Shown here in pieces: positions 38,325-48,878 of a stretch of DNA of 64,000 nt. The translations under genes and the position numbers were made by a program. This DNA is from a bacterium UBP8_UBA817 (lineage in GTDB: Bacteria; Margulisbacteria; Marinamargulisbacteria; CAMDBA01): positions 1 to 64,000 of the forward strand of contig CAMDBA010000005.1 in the NCBI GenBank assembly GCA_945888995.1, given 5' to 3'. How positions within the stretch are numbered: position 1 is the first letter of the stretch; every line of letters starts with the position of its first letter. The notes below the pieces were generated by a model, which saw only the letters and a list, made by a program, of their open reading frames with translations, did no database searches and was not told where the DNA came from.

Positions 38325-38930
38325 ATGTTCAAATCTCGTCATAAAAAAATCCCTCTTATTGACCAAATTCTAGGTCCAGCGGCCACCAAAGCCGAGAAAT
38401 ATCTTTGTGTTGGCGGAGCGGTAGGCGCCATGTTGGTATGCTATGTTTATTGGAAGTGGATTGGGATGTCTTGGTCGGTTTTGCAGCATGGGATTGCCGT
38501 TTCGCTGGTATTTGATCTGGCGGGTGGGGCGCTTGTGACCACGGCGGTGAATGCCAAGCTATGGTGGCATCGCAAGGAACGTGTTTTTCATCATCATTTT
38601 GCATTCGTTGCCAGTCATGGAATTCACCTTGCGCTGGTGACTATTTTTTTTAAACATGGGGATTGGACGTATTTTGGGTGGCTTTACGGGGTGCTGACTG
38701 TTGGCGCGTTTATTATTTTACATATGCCTGTTTATCTAAGACGGCCGATTGCGGTGGGATTTTATATCGTGATTTTAGGGCTTAGTTTAACCCTTTTAAG
38801 GGGGACGCCTTTTGATCCTGCGATTCGAGGGATGGAGTGGTTTTTGCCGCTATTGTTTCTGAAGTTATGGGTCGGGTATCTCGTGCCGGAAATTGCACCG
38901 GCGCCCATTCAAAAATCAAAAACGCGTTAG
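38325..38930 (+). CDS. Hypothetical multispanning membrane protein
   Basis: 201 residues with about five hydrophobic segments between a basic N-terminus (MFKSRHKK) and a short basic tail. A central HHHFAFVASHGIHLAL stretch is rich in His. No family recognised. An AGGAAAAGGA ribosome binding site precedes the ATG; it follows dinG after 35 bp and converges with ribD with a 4 bp overlap. Confidence 0.7.
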   Translation: MFKSRHKKIPLIDQILGPAATKAEKYLCVGGAVGAMLVCYVYWKWIGMSWSVLQHGIAVSLVFDLAGGALVTTAVNAKLWWHRKERVFHHHFAFVASHGIHLALVTIFFKHGDWTYFGWLYGVLTVGAFIILHMPVYLRRPIAVGFYIVILGLSLTLLRGTPFDPAIRGMEWFLPLLFLKLWVGYLVPEIAPAPIQKSKTR

Positions 38931-40075
38931 TGCTCGAAGTCTAAAAGCGGATCGTGCAGGTAGCCTGAAATCATGGTGTCGGGGTTCAGAAATCTGCTTT
39001 TGACATGACAGAGTGTTTTGGCATCAAGTAATCGCGGAACGCCGGGGCCGCCGAATGGTGAAAGCGACTCGGCGCCCATGAGAATTTTCGGCGCAATATA
39101 TACGACGACTTTATCGACAATGTCTTGCATAAGCGCAGTGGTATAGACCTGACTTCCGCCTTCAATTAGGACATGGGTAATGCCTTTGGTATAGAGGCTT
39201 TCTAAAATTTCGTGCCAGGCTAGATTTCCGGATGTTTCATGTGAAACCTGGATAATATCGGCTTTATTTTTGAAGCAATCTTGTGCTGATTTTGGGATGT
39301 CCGGTCCGGTGATAATCATGACCGGAGTTTTGCCCTCAAATAATTTTGATGCAGGTGAAAGCTGAAGGGTTGAATCCAAAATAATTTTGGTCGGAGCTGG
39401 ATAGCCTGGCGCAAGGCGGGTATCGAGAAGAGGATTGTCGATCATCACGGTTTGACGTCCGACAATGATTGCCGATGCCTGGCCTCTTAGTCTGTGTGCA
39501 TGGACCCGGGAGGTGACATCGGTAATATATTTGCTTTCGTTGGAGGGGAGGGCAATTTTGCCGTCCAGACTCATCCCGACTTTGAGCGTTACAAAGGGAA
39601 GGGATGTCCGGGCATTTTTGAAAAAAACATCATTGAGTAGAATGGCCTCCTCGCGGCACAATCCTTTTTTGACGATGATGCCGGCTTTTTTTAGGAGATC
39701 ATCTGCCGGATTTTGCCTGACTTTTTTAGTCGGATCTTCAACGGCATAAATCACCTCGCGAATACCGGCTGCGATAATGGCATCTGTACATGGCGGTGTT
39801 TTTCCGGTGTGGGTGCATGGTTCTAAGGTGACGTAGAGGGTAGCGCCTTTTGCCTGGTCTCCGGCTTTCTTGAGAGCGATGGCTTCGGCATGAGATTGTC
39901 CGGCTTGTTTATGGGCGCCGGTGGCGATGACTTTATTGTCACGGACGACCGCGGCGGCCACCATTGGATTGGGCCTGGTAAATCCTTCCCATTTTTGAGC
40001 TTGCTTAATGAGTCGTCTCATCAAGCGTCGCTCAAATTCGTTAAAACTCGGAAGGATTGGCGGTTGAAGTGGCAT
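38927..40075 (-). CDS. ribD: Bifunctional riboflavin biosynthesis protein RibD
   Basis: 382 residues. The N-terminal deaminase has HAEAIALKKAG and PCTHTGKTPPCTDAI for zinc binding, and the C-terminal reductase has KVGMSLDGKIA and LIEGGSQVYT. It deaminates and reduces the pyrimidine intermediate of riboflavin synthesis. Its start lies 35 bp inside the end of the upstream PASTA protein gene. Other rib genes are not in view. Confidence 0.95.
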   Translation of the reverse strand: MPLQPPILPSFNEFERRLMRRLIKQAQKWEGFTRPNPMVAAAVVRDNKVIATGAHKQAGQSHAEAIALKKAGDQAKGATLYVTLEPCTHTGKTPPCTDAIIAAGIREVIYAVEDPTKKVRQNPADDLLKKAGIIVKKGLCREEAILLNDVFFKNARTSLPFVTLKVGMSLDGKIALPSNESKYITDVTSRVHAHRLRGQASAIIVGRQTVMIDNPLLDTRLAPGYPAPTKIILDSTLQLSPASKLFEGKTPVMIITGPDIPKSAQDCFKNKADIIQVSHETSGNLAWHEILESLYTKGITHVLIEGGSQVYTTALMQDIVDKVVVYIAPKILMGAESLSPFGGPGVPRLLDAKTLCHVKSRFLNPDTMISGYLHDPLLDFEH

Positions 40076-41786
40076 GGGCGGCCGGATTTGCAGGCAAAAT
40101 TTTCTTTTTAATCGCTAGGATATTGTTAAAATAGACTTCAATTGTGCCACCGGGATCGACTTCATAGGCCAGCTGAATTTCTTCGCCTGCAGTATGAGTT
40201 TGGCTGTAGAGTTTTTGAACGGCATCGGGTTGTTTGTAATAGATATCAATGGTTTGAGCTGGTTCACCTTTAAGTAAAGTGGCTAAAACCGTTACCCGGT
40301 AAATTTCCGCTTGTCCGCCATAAAATTCGCCGGCAGTGTTTGATCCATCTCCGGATGCCTGCATGGGTGTTACGTCGAGTTTGATCGGGAATCCGTTACT
40401 GACCACTACCATCACTATATTGTTTGTGACATGTTCATTGGCAAAAGGGCGTTGATCGACAATCGTGCCTTTTGGAAACTTATATGAAAACCCGGATTTT
40501 TGTACCAGTTTCACATCTAGGCCTTCAAGAAGTTTGGCGGCATTTGAGGCAGGCTCTCCAATTAAAAGAGGGGCTTTAGGGCCTGAAATTCCGCTTGAAA
40601 TAAATAAGACGATTTTGCGGTTTTGTTTAACGGATTGGCCGGCTTGCGGTTTGCTGGCCGTGACGTGTCCTTCTGGAATGGTGAGTGTCATATCAGAGGT
40701 GACGGTGAGGGCCTCCAACTGTAATGCTGACAGCATTTGTTCGGCTTCGGCGGTAGAAAGGCCTACGACATTAGGTACTTTGACTTCTGGATTGCCGGCT
40801 ACATATTTCATCATGCCCATATAGACGATAATGAAAATAATCAATGCGAAAATACCAAGGGTGCTTAACGCGGCGATTCTCAGCCGGCGTTTTTTCTTCC
40901 ATTTTGCCACATCTTTCTCCAATTCGATAAATAAGGGATGTCGTTCGTCAAAGCGGCTTCGGTATGAAAATGCCGGATCTAAAAAGGCGGCTTGTAAGTC
41001 GGATATGGTGGCGAATCGTTGGAGGGCATCCATATCAATACATTTCAGGATAAGGGCTTCGATTCCATCCGGCAAGCTAGGGCGAATCGATTTTGGTAGA
41101 ACCGGTTCGTATAATAATGCTGATTTTAGTTGGCCGATTTCGTCGCTATTGTCGTATGGCCAGCTCTGGGTGAGCATATAATACAACACCATTCCGAAGG
41201 AGTAGATATCAGACCGGAGCGTATATTGATGATGAATTAAAAATTCAGGCGCAAAAAAGAGGCCATCTTCTAATTTGCTGAATTGAGGGGAATGGTTCTT
41301 CAGAATGACGAGTGGGAACAGCGAATTGGTTACTTGAATATCGAGTGAGGTAGAAATCAAAATCTGGCTTGGTCGGATTGATCCAGAAAAGAGTTTAAGC
41401 TCTTCGAGTGTTTTGAGAGCATCTAAGAGCTGGTGTGCGATTTTCAAGATGACCGGAAGCTCTAAGGTTGACCGATCTGCGAGATATTTATCTAAAGCGG
41501 TGGTGCTTTGGGGGGCTTCATAGAGGGCATAAAAATAGCCTTGGTCTATCCCGAAGTCGAGTAAAGTATCTAGATTAGGGTGTCGAACCGTGACCAATCT
41601 TTCAGCCAATTTTATCATTTTTTGAATGATGTCAGCAGTTAGATATGCGGCCTCATATCGGACAATTCTGAGGGGATGCCGATCTATAACACGTTCGGCA
41701 TAAAACGTCTTGGAGAGATTGTTCTCAGATCGTTGGGTAAGAATTTCGTATTGTTGTCTGCCCAGATGAAGAAATGACGTCGTCAT
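40041..41786 (-). CDS. PASTA-domain membrane pseudokinase
   Basis: 581 residues with the layout of PknB-type kinases: kinase-like domain 1-280, transmembrane helix about 304-326, two PASTA repeats about 334-398 and 402-466, and a C-terminal beta-rich tail. The later kinase segments FAPEFL and RSDIYSFGMVLYYMLT are intact. The active-site parts are not: the catalytic loop reads FSGSIRPSQILI (133-144, HRD lost, Lys to Arg), DFG is NSL (154-156), the Gly-rich loop is SENN, and the beta-3 Lys is Arg. It probably senses peptidoglycan and signals by binding. Start has no clear ribosome binding site and lies 5 bp from repeat C. Confidence 0.85.
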   Translation of the reverse strand: MTTSFLHLGRQQYEILTQRSENNLSKTFYAERVIDRHPLRIVRYEAAYLTADIIQKMIKLAERLVTVRHPNLDTLLDFGIDQGYFYALYEAPQSTTALDKYLADRSTLELPVILKIAHQLLDALKTLEELKLFSGSIRPSQILISTSLDIQVTNSLFPLVILKNHSPQFSKLEDGLFFAPEFLIHHQYTLRSDIYSFGMVLYYMLTQSWPYDNSDEIGQLKSALLYEPVLPKSIRPSLPDGIEALILKCIDMDALQRFATISDLQAAFLDPAFSYRSRFDERHPLFIELEKDVAKWKKKRRLRIAALSTLGIFALIIFIIVYMGMMKYVAGNPEVKVPNVVGLSTAEAEQMLSALQLEALTVTSDMTLTIPEGHVTASKPQAGQSVKQNRKIVLFISSGISGPKAPLLIGEPASNAAKLLEGLDVKLVQKSGFSYKFPKGTIVDQRPFANEHVTNNIVMVVVSNGFPIKLDVTPMQASGDGSNTAGEFYGGQAEIYRVTVLATLLKGEPAQTIDIYYKQPDAVQKLYSQTHTAGEEIQLAYEVDPGGTIEVYFNNILAIKKKILPANPAAHATSTANPSEF

Positions 41787-41790
41787 GATA

Positions 41791-41910
41791 GTACGCGTGC
41801 AAAACGGCGATTTGTAGCGTTAGCACTCCGTTCAAATGCTCGGAGTAGCCTTGCCACACCTCCGAGCTTGTACTCACGCTGTCTTGCATCTAACCATTTT
41901 TTACACGTGC
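41791..41910. repeat. Palindromic intergenic repeat, copy C
   Basis: About 120 bp, more diverged than A and B. GTAGCGTTAGCACTCCGTTC aligns with GCGGCGTTATTGCTCCGGGC of copy B, and CTTGCATCTAAC with CTTGCATATGAC. The inner GCTCGGAG pairs with CTCCGAGC, and the outer ends GTACGCGTGCAAAA and TTTTTTACACGTGC pair imperfectly. It lies directly upstream of the PASTA pseudokinase gene. Confidence 0.65.
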
Positions 41911-41981
41911 TTGAGCTTTTAGCGTGGGGTGTGTAGTGGGCTAGGGACGTCGAATAAATGGTGTGGGGTGTTTGCAAGGGG

Positions 41982-42374
41982 TTATTTCCGCTTTTTAGTG
42001 ATGCCTTGTTTGGTTTTGAGGTTCCGGCGAATATCGATTTGTTTTTCTTCGGAGCGTTTCATAAAGCCGGAGATTTTGTCTTCAAAATCAACGTTTTTTG
42101 TTTTCTTATGAATAAAAAGTGCCCCGTCTCCTTGGGTAGGCTCGATGGCTTTTTTTATCGAGAGTTCGAGTTTGTTTTTTTCATTGATCGTCAATACTTT
42201 AACTTTGACGACTTGCCCGACATTAACGAATTGTTTGATATCCGTTACATATTCATTGGCAACTTCAGAGATATGAACCAGACCTTCTTCACCGTTCTCT
42301 AAGCGAACAAACGCACCAAACACTGCGATGTGGCTCACTTCACCTTCAATAATACTTCCGATTTCGTAACTCAT
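41982..42374 (-). CDS. S1-domain RNA-binding protein
   Basis: 130 residues. A single S1 domain (GSIIEGEVSHIAVFGAFVRLENGEEGLVHISEVANEYV) is followed by a Lys-rich tail. It resembles small S1 proteins such as YugI and the RNA-binding protein next to DivIC in Firmicutes. It starts 9 bp downstream of ftsB, in the same operon order (ftsB/divIC then S1 protein) seen there. Confidence 0.88.
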   Translation of the reverse strand: MSYEIGSIIEGEVSHIAVFGAFVRLENGEEGLVHISEVANEYVTDIKQFVNVGQVVKVKVLTINEKNKLELSIKKAIEPTQGDGALFIHKKTKNVDFEDKISGFMKRSEEKQIDIRRNLKTKQGITKKRK

Positions 42375-42383
42375 GGCGATTGG

Positions 42384-42675
42384 CTAGTTATTCCCGGATG
42401 GGGTGTCAGGGACGAACTTATAAACAACTTCTCCCTTTTTCATATACCCTAGTTTCTGACGCGCCTGCATTTCCCAAAATGAGGGTTTATGGAGCTGTAA
42501 CAACTGCGTTTTTAACTGTTGATTAATCATGTTCTCAGTATTGTATTGTGCTTGTAAATGCGTATAATCAAGCTTAAAAACATTGTATCTGAAAACATTT
42601 TTTATTCCAATACAACATATGTACAAAAAAAAACCATTGTTAACAGAGAAAACGCAGTGTGTACGACTCTTTTCA

Positions 42676-42676
<1 letters not shown>
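42384..42676 (-). CDS. ftsB: FtsB/DivIC-like division protein, apparently frameshifted
   Basis: The C-terminal 80 residues (coiled coil with TENMINQQLKTQLLQLH, then FWEMQARQKLGYMKKGEVVY) are in one frame; the ATG that overlaps the eno stop (TAATG) opens another, giving MKRVVHTAFSLLTMVFF. The two frames meet in a run of nine T on the coding strand (A9 at 42625-42633). One extra T, or a -1 shift there, would give a continuous 97-residue protein with a single 23-residue membrane helix, exactly the FtsB/DivIC design. It could be slippage, a real mutation or a sequence error. FtsB-type proteins bind FtsL and FtsQ at the septum. It lies between eno and the S1 gene. Confidence 0.75.
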
Positions 42677-44034
<1,358 letters not shown>

Positions 44035-44060
44035 CTATCTCCCCTTATATTTCTACTCTT

Positions 44061-44672
44061 TTAAGCAAAGTTTTGAACGTAGGGAAGCCGTTCGCCTACT
44101 TGTTTTATTTGATCTAGATTGGCCTTTAGTAAGGCGGAGGCATCCCATGTGCCGGATATAAATGCCGAGAGTCTTTCGTCGGCAATGTTGACCTGGATGA
44201 CTTTATCGCCGGCACTTACCGTGCGGCTTTCGAGATTCAGATCCAGCGGTTGGTCGGGGTTTTTTGCTACATAGTCGGATAATGTCGCAATATCTTCAGC
44301 TGATGCTGTGACCACCGGGACGCCGATGGCTTTGCAGTTTCCCGCGAAAATCTCTGCAAAAGATTCGCCGATGACGGCTTGAATGCCGAATCTCATAATG
44401 GCCTGGGGGGCGTGTTCTCTGGAGGAGCCGCATCCGAAGTTTTGGCCGACGATCAGGAAAGTCGGGTTTTGGTATTCGGGTAGGTTGAGGGGATAGTCTT
44501 CGATAATATTATCGGATGCGTCGAAGCGGACATCGTAGAATAAAAATTCACCCATCCGTTCAAATGTAATTTCTTTTAAAAACCGGGCGGGGATGATTCT
44601 GTCGGTATCGATATCATCGCCGGGTATGGGAACTGCGGTTCCCGTGATATGAACGCGTTTTAATGATTCCAT
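44061..44672 (-). CDS. leuD: 3-isopropylmalate dehydratase small subunit
   Basis: 203 residues. DDIDTDRIIPARFLK and GQNFGCGSSREHAPQA are the aconitase swivel-domain signatures. With LeuC it isomerises 2-isopropylmalate in leucine synthesis. It lies 4 bp downstream of leuC. Confidence 0.96.
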   Translation of the reverse strand: MESLKRVHITGTAVPIPGDDIDTDRIIPARFLKEITFERMGEFLFYDVRFDASDNIIEDYPLNLPEYQNPTFLIVGQNFGCGSSREHAPQAIMRFGIQAVIGESFAEIFAGNCKAIGVPVVTASAEDIATLSDYVAKNPDQPLDLNLESRTVSAGDKVIQVNIADERLSAFISGTWDASALLKANLDQIKQVGERLPYVQNFA

Positions 44673-44676
44673 CGCA

Positions 44677-46086
44677 TTAACTCCTTATATAATCCCGAAC
44701 GTCGGTGACGCAGCCTTCGATTGCGGCTGCGGCGACCATTGCGGGGCTCATTAATAATGTCCTGCCGGTAGCACTGCCCTGACGTCCGATAAAATTGCGG
44801 TTCGATGATGAAGCGCTGATCTGATCTCCGACGAGTTTGTCAGGATTCATGGCCAGGCACATTGAACATCCGGCACCCCGCCATTCGGCGCCTGCCGCTT
44901 CGAAAATCTTGTCTAATCCTTCGGCTTCGGCCTGGGCTTTGACCTGTTGGGATCCGGGAACAACGATGGTTTGTACGGTTGATGCGACTTGGCGGCCCTG
45001 AAGGATTTTGGCGGCTTCGCGAAGATCCGAAATGCGGCCGTTGGTGCAGGAGCCGACAAAAGCGACATTAATCGGAATACCCCGAATGTCTTGTCCCGGT
45101 GTGAATTTCATATGGGCGCATGCTTCTTCAATGCTTTTGCGGTCTTCAGCCAAGACGCTATCGGGTGTCGGGATTTTGTCTTCGATACCGACAGATTGGC
45201 CGGGGGTAATTCCCCAGGTAATGACCGGTGATAGGGAGGAAGCGTCAATGTGCACGATGTCATCATATTCGGCATCCGAGTCTGACGCGATAGAATTCCA
45301 ATAGTCGACTGCTGTATCAAATTTGTCAGCCGGAGGCGCGAATTCACGGCCTTTAATGTAGTCGTAGGTAGTTTGGTCCGGATTGATATATCCGATTCTG
45401 GCGCCGCCTTCGATACTCATATTACAAATCGTCATCCGTTCGTCCATGCTCATGCGGCGGATGGTTTCGCCTCCATATTCGTAGGCATATCCGATGCCGC
45501 CTTTGACGCCGAGAACCTGAATGATTTTTAGGACAATGTCTTTGGCATAAACGCCGGGGCGAAGCTCGCCGGTTACATTGATGAGACGGACTTTTAAAGA
45601 ACTTAATGACAGGGTTTGGGTTTCCAGAACATCGCGGACTTCGGTGGTGCCGATGCCGAATGCAAGTGATCCGAATGCGCCGTGGGTACTGGTGTGACTG
45701 TCGCCGCAGGCAATCGTCATGCCGGGTTGGGTCAGACCGAGTTCCGGTCCGATAATGTGAACAATGCCTTGTTTGGCGGTGGCAAGATCAAAAAATTTAA
45801 TACCGAATTCATTGGTATTGGCGGCCAGTGTCTGCGCCATTAATTCGGCTTGCTGGTCCGAAAAGGGCCGGATCTGATTTGCGGTCGGAACGATGTGATC
45901 CATCGTGGCAAATGTGCGGTTGGGATAGCGTACTTTCGATCCTTTTTCTCTGAGCATCGAAAAGGCCTGAGGACTGGTGACTTCGTGTACTAAGTGAAGT
46001 CCGATGAAAACCTGGTCTTGTCCTGTCGGCAATGTGGCGACTTTATGGGAGGCCCATACCTTATTATATAATGTTCGTTGTGACAT
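44677..46086 (-). CDS. leuC: 3-isopropylmalate dehydratase large subunit
   Basis: 469 residues. The 4Fe-4S cysteines lie in [15 protein letters not shown] and [14 protein letters not shown], and [22 protein letters not shown] is present. It forms isopropylmalate isomerase with LeuD. leuA and leuB are not in the window. Confidence 0.97.
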   Translation of the reverse strand: MSQRTLYNKVWASHKVATLPTGQDQVFIGLHLVHEVTSPQAFSMLREKGSKVRYPNRTFATMDHIVPTANQIRPFSDQQAELMAQTLAANTNEFGIKFFDLATAKQGIVHIIGPELGLTQPGMTIACGDSHTSTHGAFGSLAFGIGTTEVRDVLETQTLSLSSLKVRLINVTGELRPGVYAKDIVLKIIQVLGVKGGIGYAYEYGGETIRRMSMDERMTICNMSIEGGARIGYINPDQTTYDYIKGREFAPPADKFDTAVDYWNSIASDSDAEYDDIVHIDASSLSPVITWGITPGQSVGIEDKIPTPDSVLAEDRKSIEEACAHMKFTPGQDIRGIPINVAFVGSCTNGRISDLREAAKILQGRQVASTVQTIVVPGSQQVKAQAEAEGLDKIFEAAGAEWRGAGCSMCLAMNPDKLVGDQISASSSNRNFIGRQGSATGRTLLMSPAMVAAAAIEGCVTDVRDYIRS

Positions 46087-46157
46087 AAGCGCTCAACTCT
46101 TTTCCTAAAAGATCTAAGAATTTTACCACTGCTCGGGAAATAATAAAATCTTTGAGG

Positions 46158-46976
46158 CTACTCTTTTATCATTACGACCTTGAGCTCTTTGCATCGGTTT
46201 TTAGGAATATAGAGTAGGCGATATATTGTCCAGAGTCGTTCTGATAAGAATCCAAATACTCTTGCCTGGTATGGATCTCTTGATTCTGAGTCAATCAGAG
46301 TTTGTGCCTCAAATAAAATATCGAATAGCCATGTCATATAGTGGTCGAATATTGGAAAAGGAAGCACGAACATATTACCGTGATAGAAGATTTTTGAATT
46401 TAAAGCCTGGTCGATTTGAGGCCAAATTTCAGGGTGACGGCGCTTGAGAATTTTTTCTGTGATCAAGAAATCACTAGGGTCATGGTAAAGAGAGTAATTC
46501 TCGCGAATTGTTCCAGGTAGTTTGGTTTTTTGTGGGAGAAGGCAATCAAAGTGCTTGGTTAGCTCGGAAATCCGTTGAATATTGAGAAGGATAGATTGTT
46601 TTTTTTGAAATGTGGAAAGTGAGATCTGATTGGGGGTTATTCTAGACCCAATATTGAAAAATCGGCGGTAATGGCAGAATCCGACATGGTCGGCCCTGAC
46701 ATTCTTCCAAACCCAATATTGAGCCGTAAGTTCACAAAAATATGGATTTAAGGACGAAATATGATCTCCTGTATTATCCCCAATCATATTGAGCTGGTGA
46801 GTGGCTTTTTCTTTCCCCACTTGAATAGGCGTGTATCCAGGGAGGTCAATTTGATGAAACGGCTTATGATGGGATACAAAAAGTTTTATATTATCGTGTT
46901 CGGTATTCTCTTGTTGGAAGACGCTTGAAAAGGTGCTGAGGTTATTTTTTAGCGCCGTAAAAATCGATTTTTTCAT
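46158..46976 (-). CDS. DUF4422 family probable glycosyltransferase
   Basis: 272 residues. IKLFVSHHKPF, YTPIQVGKEKA, ELTAQYWVWKN and VGFCHYRRFF are the DUF4422 signatures; many members occur in capsule or LPS clusters and are treated as glycosyltransferases. The ATG at 46976 has a strong GGAGGATA site; an earlier in-frame start reading through the protease gene is rejected. It overlaps the end of the protease gene by 35 bp. Function is by family only. Confidence 0.8.
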   Translation of the reverse strand: MKKSIFTALKNNLSTFSSVFQQENTEHDNIKLFVSHHKPFHQIDLPGYTPIQVGKEKATHQLNMIGDNTGDHISSLNPYFCELTAQYWVWKNVRADHVGFCHYRRFFNIGSRITPNQISLSTFQKKQSILLNIQRISELTKHFDCLLPQKTKLPGTIRENYSLYHDPSDFLITEKILKRRHPEIWPQIDQALNSKIFYHGNMFVLPFPIFDHYMTWLFDILFEAQTLIDSESRDPYQARVFGFLSERLWTIYRLLYIPKNRCKELKVVMIKE

Positions 46977-48714
46977 ATCCGTATCCTCCTTTTCCTGCTC
47001 CCAATTCAGTGTAATTAGCTGTGTAAAAATGATCATGGCCGTTCCAATAGCGATATACAGGCATATTGTTGCTTCTAGATGCAGCGGCAGCATAGCCAAT
47101 AATGCCTTCATCCGTACTCCATCCAGAGTTCAATGCTGCAGTTTTTTCTGCTATGTTAATGGTGTAAAAGTGATCACCTGTCCTCGGATTATATACTCTG
47201 TAAACCGGATATGTAAAATTGTCCTGAGGTGCTGGGTATAAATAAAAATCAATACCTTCCAGACGGTATCCGCCTTTTCCGTTACCCAACTCTTCCCAAC
47301 GTTGTGTATAGAAATGGTCTCCTCCTCCGTTATAGTAGCGGTATATAGGGGTTGCCTGCTGGAAAATAGGTTTGTTTATTCCCAGACTTTTCAATATTTT
47401 ATATGCATTGATCAAGCCTGCGCCGTATTCGTTGTCTCGGCCTTTTGAGCCAAGATCCGTTGCAGTATTTTCGATAAGTGCTTTCGCATCTGAAGGAGTC
47501 AAAGATTTTTGTGACAATGCCAGAGCGAGAATTCCGGTGACCCAAGGTGTTGCATAAGATGTTCCGCTATTTGGACCGTAGGAGTTTCCTGTTTTGGTTG
47601 AGAAGATATTGCTGCCAGGAGCGACAATACTGATGTGCGGGCCATACGATGAAAAAAAAGATCTTACAATAGTGCTATCGATTGATCCGACTGCAATAAC
47701 TCCTGAATATCCGGCTGGATATTCGACTAGATTGTCCTTATTGCCGCTATTTCCGGAGGCGGCAACTACAATGACTCCTGCATTTAAGGCTGTTTTGATT
47801 GCATCCTCAAGTAGGCTGCTTCTTGTGGTGAAGCCAAGACTCAAATTTACGACTTTAGCGCCGTTTTGAACTGCGTATAGAATACCTTTTGCTACGTCCG
47901 AGACATTTCCTACGCCATTTCGGTTTATAACTTTAACTGGTATAAGCGTGACGAACCAGGAAGCGCCCGCAATCCCTGTTTGATTATTTCCGATTGCGCC
48001 GATAATACCGGCAACCATTGTTCCATGGCCATACTCATCGCGGGTGTCGGTGGTGTTGCTAATGAAATTGTAGCCTATGGGTGAAATGTTTTCTTTTAGG
48101 TCTTCGTGAGTTGGGTCTATACCGGAATCTATGACGGCGATTTTAATAGAAGAACTTCCTCTTGTAAGTTCCCAAGCTTGGGGAAGTTTTAGAAGGGATG
48201 GCGCGTATTCGTTTGCATATTGAGGGTCAGATGGCGTTAGGTCTAGTGCCTGTCCCTGGATATCATATTCTACTGATTCAATGTTAGGGTCATTTTTGAA
48301 AGTTTCGAATGCATTTTGTGCATTTTCTGTGGAAGAATAAGTTAAAATAGACACCCTGTTGAAACCGAAATCTTTGATCAATGCATCGTAAATTACTATT
48401 CTTTGTTGTGCTTCAAGATCTTGATCAGATTGGACGGAGATACTTTTTTGTATTTCGGGTAGAAATGGCGTTATGGACTCGGGCTTTATACCGGCTGAGG
48501 TGCTGGCCATTGAGGCTAATGAACTACTTATGTTGCTGGAAATACCTGGCTTTGTTTTGACAATTAATCTGCTAGAAGTTTCGGGAACAGTGAATTCTCT
48601 ATTTATTGATGACGTCATTTCGGACGTTTTTCCACAGCTTGCGGTTATTATTAGGATACTTAATAACATCGTTAAAATCAGAGGTTTCTTTTTATATGAG
48701 TCTGAAATTGGCAT
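46942..48714 (-). CDS. Subtilisin-like (S8) serine protease lipoprotein
   Basis: 590 residues. A lipoprotein signal ends in TASC (C27). The catalytic triad is D196 in AVIDSGID, H230 in YGHGTMVAG and S386 in GTSYATP. A propeptide-like region (about 40-160) precedes it. The C-terminal 145 residues hold three repeats with P-YR-YN---DHFYT, the DUF5648 pattern found on secreted enzymes. It is probably attached to the outside of a membrane and degrades proteins. It is followed by an overlapping DUF4422 gene. Confidence 0.9.
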   Translation of the reverse strand: MPISDSYKKKPLILTMLLSILIITASCGKTSEMTSSINREFTVPETSSRLIVKTKPGISSNISSSLASMASTSAGIKPESITPFLPEIQKSISVQSDQDLEAQQRIVIYDALIKDFGFNRVSILTYSSTENAQNAFETFKNDPNIESVEYDIQGQALDLTPSDPQYANEYAPSLLKLPQAWELTRGSSSIKIAVIDSGIDPTHEDLKENISPIGYNFISNTTDTRDEYGHGTMVAGIIGAIGNNQTGIAGASWFVTLIPVKVINRNGVGNVSDVAKGILYAVQNGAKVVNLSLGFTTRSSLLEDAIKTALNAGVIVVAASGNSGNKDNLVEYPAGYSGVIAVGSIDSTIVRSFFSSYGPHISIVAPGSNIFSTKTGNSYGPNSGTSYATPWVTGILALALSQKSLTPSDAKALIENTATDLGSKGRDNEYGAGLINAYKILKSLGINKPIFQQATPIYRYYNGGGDHFYTQRWEELGNGKGGYRLEGIDFYLYPAPQDNFTYPVYRVYNPRTGDHFYTINIAEKTAALNSGWSTDEGIIGYAAAASRSNNMPVYRYWNGHDHFYTANYTELGAGKGGYGYEKIDFYGAKK

Positions 48715-48812
48715 ATTATTCTCCTTGCTCAGTCTATTTTAGTGAAGCGTATTAGGGGGGTCTTTATGTGGCATCATTACTTGTTGGTCAGAATTTTGTA
48801 AAGGATGTTTTC

Positions 48813-48841
48813 TTGAAGGAGACCCTTAAATAATGTATCTT
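48813..48841 (+). promoter_or_regulatory. Possible promoter for purL
   Basis: TTGAAG (48813-48818) and TATCTT (48836-48841) spaced 17 bp, 37 bp upstream of the purL start. The -10 is weak, so the assignment is tentative. Confidence 0.35.
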
Positions 48842-48878
48842 TTCTAGACTGCTTATTCACAAAAAAGGATACTTATAC

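Noticed and set aside
42384-42626. TTG start giving an 80-residue FtsB fragment
   Set aside because: It would lack half of the membrane helix and has no ribosome binding site; the ATG overlapping the eno stop fits better with one frame change.
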